A stretch of 64,000 bases of DNA. It comes from Mycobacterium gordonae. Lineage in GTDB: Bacteria; Actinomycetota; Actinomycetes; Mycobacteriales; Mycobacteriaceae. The notes below the pieces were generated by a model. That model was not told the DNA's origin. It was given only the letters and a program-made list of their open reading frames with translations, and did no database searches. Below, in pieces: positions 62,098 to 64,000 of the stretch (positions within the stretch are counted from its first letter, which is position 1; each line of letters opens with the position of its first letter). The position numbers and the translations under genes were made by a program. Location: contig NZ_LQOY01000155.1 in the NCBI RefSeq assembly GCF_002101675.1, positions 124,001-188,000 of the forward strand, written 5' to 3'.

Positions 62098-63005
62098 AGC
62101 GGCTCGATGTCCAGCCAGCGCTCGACTTCGAATCGGTTCCCTGCCGCGCGCAAAGTCGCGCCGCCGTGACCCGGGTAGTGCGCAGGCACGACGGCTGCCC
62201 CTGCCGCGGCGGCCTCGGAAAAGATCCGCCGCCGGGTGAGCGCTGCGGCGACCTGGTCCACGTCGAAGGCGCAGGGATCGTCCGGTCGACGCACCTGTAT
62301 CGGGTTGTGGGTCAGATCGCCGACGAAGACCGCCGGCCGGCCGGCGTCGAGCCACAGTACCGAGGAGCCGGGAGTATGTCCGGGCGCCGGCCGCAGCCGC
62401 AGCGACGGACTGATCTCGCAGTCGTCTGACCACCGAACGATCTGCGCGTCCACGGGCAGGACGCTGTCTTCGAACACCAGCCGGTTGCCGAGCTGCTGCA
62501 GCTCTTCCTCCTGCGTGCGCGGAACCTCCTGTGCCGCTGCTCCATCGGGGTGGAAGTGGCGGTAGTCCGGCTCCGGAACCAGATACCGGGCGTTGGGAAA
62601 TGTGGGAACCCAGGTGTCGTCGGCGAGCATGGTGTTCCACCCGACGTGATCAGAGTGGACGTGGGTGTTGACCACCACGTCGACGGCATTGCGATCGATG
62701 CCGGCCGATTCCAGCGCCGCCAGGTAGCCGGTGCTCAAGTGGTCCAGCGGCGGCATCTGCGGGCGCGTACGGTCATTGCCGACGCCGGTGTCCACGACCA
62801 CCGTCAAGCCGTCGACTTCGATCACCCAGCTCTGGACCGCGATCCGCCACCGGTCGGTGTCCGGGTCGAAAAAATCCGGGGCCAGCAGGTCGGCATTCTC
62901 GCGCCACCCCGCGGGCGGCGTGTGCGGAAAGGCGCGGGTCGGCAGGTCGAATCGCAACTCCAGCACCCGCGTCACGGCTGCGCGGCCCAGTTCAACCGCA
63001 CTCAT
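62094..63005 (-). CDS. Metallo-beta-lactamase-fold hydrolase
   Basis: 303 residues from ATG 63005, behind GGGAGG. The metal-binding motif NTHVHSDHVGW places His115, His117, Asp119 and His120; further ligands are the His of PAPGHTPGSSV and the C-terminal VPAHYPGHGG. Closest to lactonase-type MBL enzymes by layout. Substrate unknown. Confidence 0.87.
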   Translation of the reverse strand: MSAVELGRAAVTRVLELRFDLPTRAFPHTPPAGWRENADLLAPDFFDPDTDRWRIAVQSWVIEVDGLTVVVDTGVGNDRTRPQMPPLDHLSTGYLAALESAGIDRNAVDVVVNTHVHSDHVGWNTMLADDTWVPTFPNARYLVPEPDYRHFHPDGAAAQEVPRTQEEELQQLGNRLVFEDSVLPVDAQIVRWSDDCEISPSLRLRPAPGHTPGSSVLWLDAGRPAVFVGDLTHNPIQVRRPDDPCAFDVDQVAAALTRRRIFSEAAAAGAAVVPAHYPGHGGATLRAAGNRFEVERWLDIEPL

Positions 63006-63096
63006 CGGTGTCCTCCCAGACGAGGGGGAATCACGCGACGCATCCCCGGCGCGTCGGGTCGCAGAATCCACAATCCACAGTCGGCACCAGCCGGCA

Positions 63097-63747
63097 TCAG
63101 TTGGCGCGCAGGTAGGTGTACACGCCGGCGAAGTTGCGGTTGACTTCCTCGGGGACCGGCACAATCGCGCCCAGCGCCTTTGCTCCCCAGGCGATTTGGG
63201 CGGTGCGCTCAACCAGCGCGGTGATGTGTAGCACCTTGTCGGGTCGCGGTCCCACGGCCACCAGGCCGTGGTTGGCGACCAGGGCTGCGCCGCGGCCTTC
63301 CAGCGCCTTGACCGCGTTGGCGCCGACGTCCGGGGTTCCAGAGGCGGCGTACTCGGCGCAGCGTACGTCGCCGCCGCAGTACACCGCGAACTCGTCGATG
63401 CAGGCCGGGATCGGCTGGTGCGCGACGGCGAACATGGTGGCCCACACCGGATGGCTGTGGATGACGCTGCCGATGTCGTCGAACGCCTGGTAGCACGCCA
63501 GGTGCAGCTGCATTTCGGTGGATGGCATGCGGCCGTCTTTGGCCTGCAGCACCGCGCCGTCGGGGTCCACCAGCACCAGGTCGTCCAGGGCCATGTCGGC
63601 GTAGTCGACCGACGAGGGTGTGATCACCAGATTCCCGTCGGAGCGCCGCGCCGAGATGTTGCCGGCGGTGCCCTCCACCAAGCCGCGGCGCAGCATGTCC
63701 CTGGCGGCGGCCAGCACGGCGTCTTCGGCGTTATCAACGAATTTCAT
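63097..63747 (-). CDS. fucA: Class II aldolase, L-fuculose-phosphate aldolase-like
   Basis: 216 residues (Rv0727c is 218). EGTAGNISARRSDGNLVITPSSVDY is the phosphate-binding start, PSTEMQLHLACYQAFDDIGSVIHSHPVWATMFA carries the zinc His pair and catalytic Glu, and VANHGLVAVG the third His. Retro-aldol cleavage of a sugar phosphate. Overlaps the preceding serA-like gene (ATGA). Confidence 0.9.
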   Translation of the reverse strand: MKFVDNAEDAVLAAARDMLRRGLVEGTAGNISARRSDGNLVITPSSVDYADMALDDLVLVDPDGAVLQAKDGRMPSTEMQLHLACYQAFDDIGSVIHSHPVWATMFAVAHQPIPACIDEFAVYCGGDVRCAEYAASGTPDVGANAVKALEGRGAALVANHGLVAVGPRPDKVLHITALVERTAQIAWGAKALGAIVPVPEEVNRNFAGVYTYLRAN

Positions 63748-64000
63748 GACCCCAGCACCTCCGGATTGACGATATGGGCGGGTCTGCGGCCGGAAAGCAG
63801 TGCCTCCAGGTCGTCGGCGACCAGCTGTGCCTGCCGCGCCTCAGTGTTCCACGTGGCGCCGCCGATGTGGGGGGTGAGCACGACATTGGGCATGGCGGTC
63901 AACGGGTGATCGGTGGGCAACCATTCGCCGACGAAATGGTCCAGGCCGGCCGCCGCTACCTTGCCGGTTCGCAGCGCGTCGACCAGCGCGTCGGTGTCAT
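63744..64000 (-). CDS. serA2: 2-hydroxyacid dehydrogenase (SerA-like), 3' end only
   Basis: The last 84 codons: TDALVDALRTGKVAAAGLDHF, then NVVLTPHIGGATWNTE, where His is the catalytic residue of the D-2-hydroxyacid dehydrogenase family. It matches the position of Rv0728c (serA2). The rest lies beyond the window. Confidence 0.85.
   Translation of the reverse strand, partial: DTDALVDALRTGKVAAAGLDHFVGEWLPTDHPLTAMPNVVLTPHIGGATWNTEARQAQLVADDLEALLSGRRPAHIVNPEVLGS

Overview
The window is a piece of a mycobacterial chromosome. It is high-GC, uses many GTG starts, and has tightly overlapping ATGA/GTGA operons. It carries a mycofactocin cluster, a PE protein, fadE/echA genes, and the rpsL-rpsG-fusA-tuf, S10 and spc ribosomal operons. 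From memory of the M. tuberculosis map, gene order follows the stretch from about Rv0669c to Rv0728c. A PE gene and this gene content suggest a slow-growing non-tuberculous species; that is inference, and no rRNA or tRNA gene is present to test it.

Layout. 1-1545: 3' part of a neutral ceramidase. 1600-6499: endonuclease IV, then a compact fatty-acid operon fadE8-echA4-paaX-like-echA5. 6496-8293: two DUF3060 secreted proteins and a TetR regulator; mmpS5-mmpL5 and its repressor, which sit here in M. tuberculosis, are absent. 8664-13119: rpsL, rpsG, fusA, tuf, ended by a strong hairpin. 13283-16270: a SHOCT membrane protein, a mycofactocin-type SDR with a KstR-like operator, and a flavin reductase. 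16267-19751 (minus): mftR, a DUF2332 gene, an ECF sigma factor and a triple-VOC protein in one operon. 19862-26434: mftA-mftG, which makes the redox cofactor mycofactocin. 26448-30048: an accessory insertion with a PE protein, an MFS exporter, a TetR regulator and a small hypothetical.

30474-35935: S10 operon (rpsJ to rpsQ). 36150-47690: a 12-kb accessory block between the S10 and spc operons. It holds a 26-residue peptide gene beside a methyltransferase and a cytochrome P450, an arylsulfatase with its formylglycine-generating enzyme and a lipoprotein, and four tandem DUF4436 membrane proteins with an orphan PstS in the middle. 47887-52058: spc operon (rplN to rplO). 52128-64000: metabolic and regulatory genes: an F420-type oxidoreductase, sppA, two methyltransferases, an SDR and Zn-dehydrogenase pair, AraC, TetR-P450, an MBL hydrolase, fucA and the 3' end of a serA-like gene.

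The two most interesting observations are the small peptide-methyltransferase-P450 group at 36.1-38.2 kb, which has the composition of a P450-modified RiPP locus, and the quadrupled DUF4436 array with PstS. Also worth a look: three terminators sharing a GAGCAGACGC flank, a KstR-type box, an ECF-sigma/VOC module fused to the mftR operon, and several clear operator palindromes.
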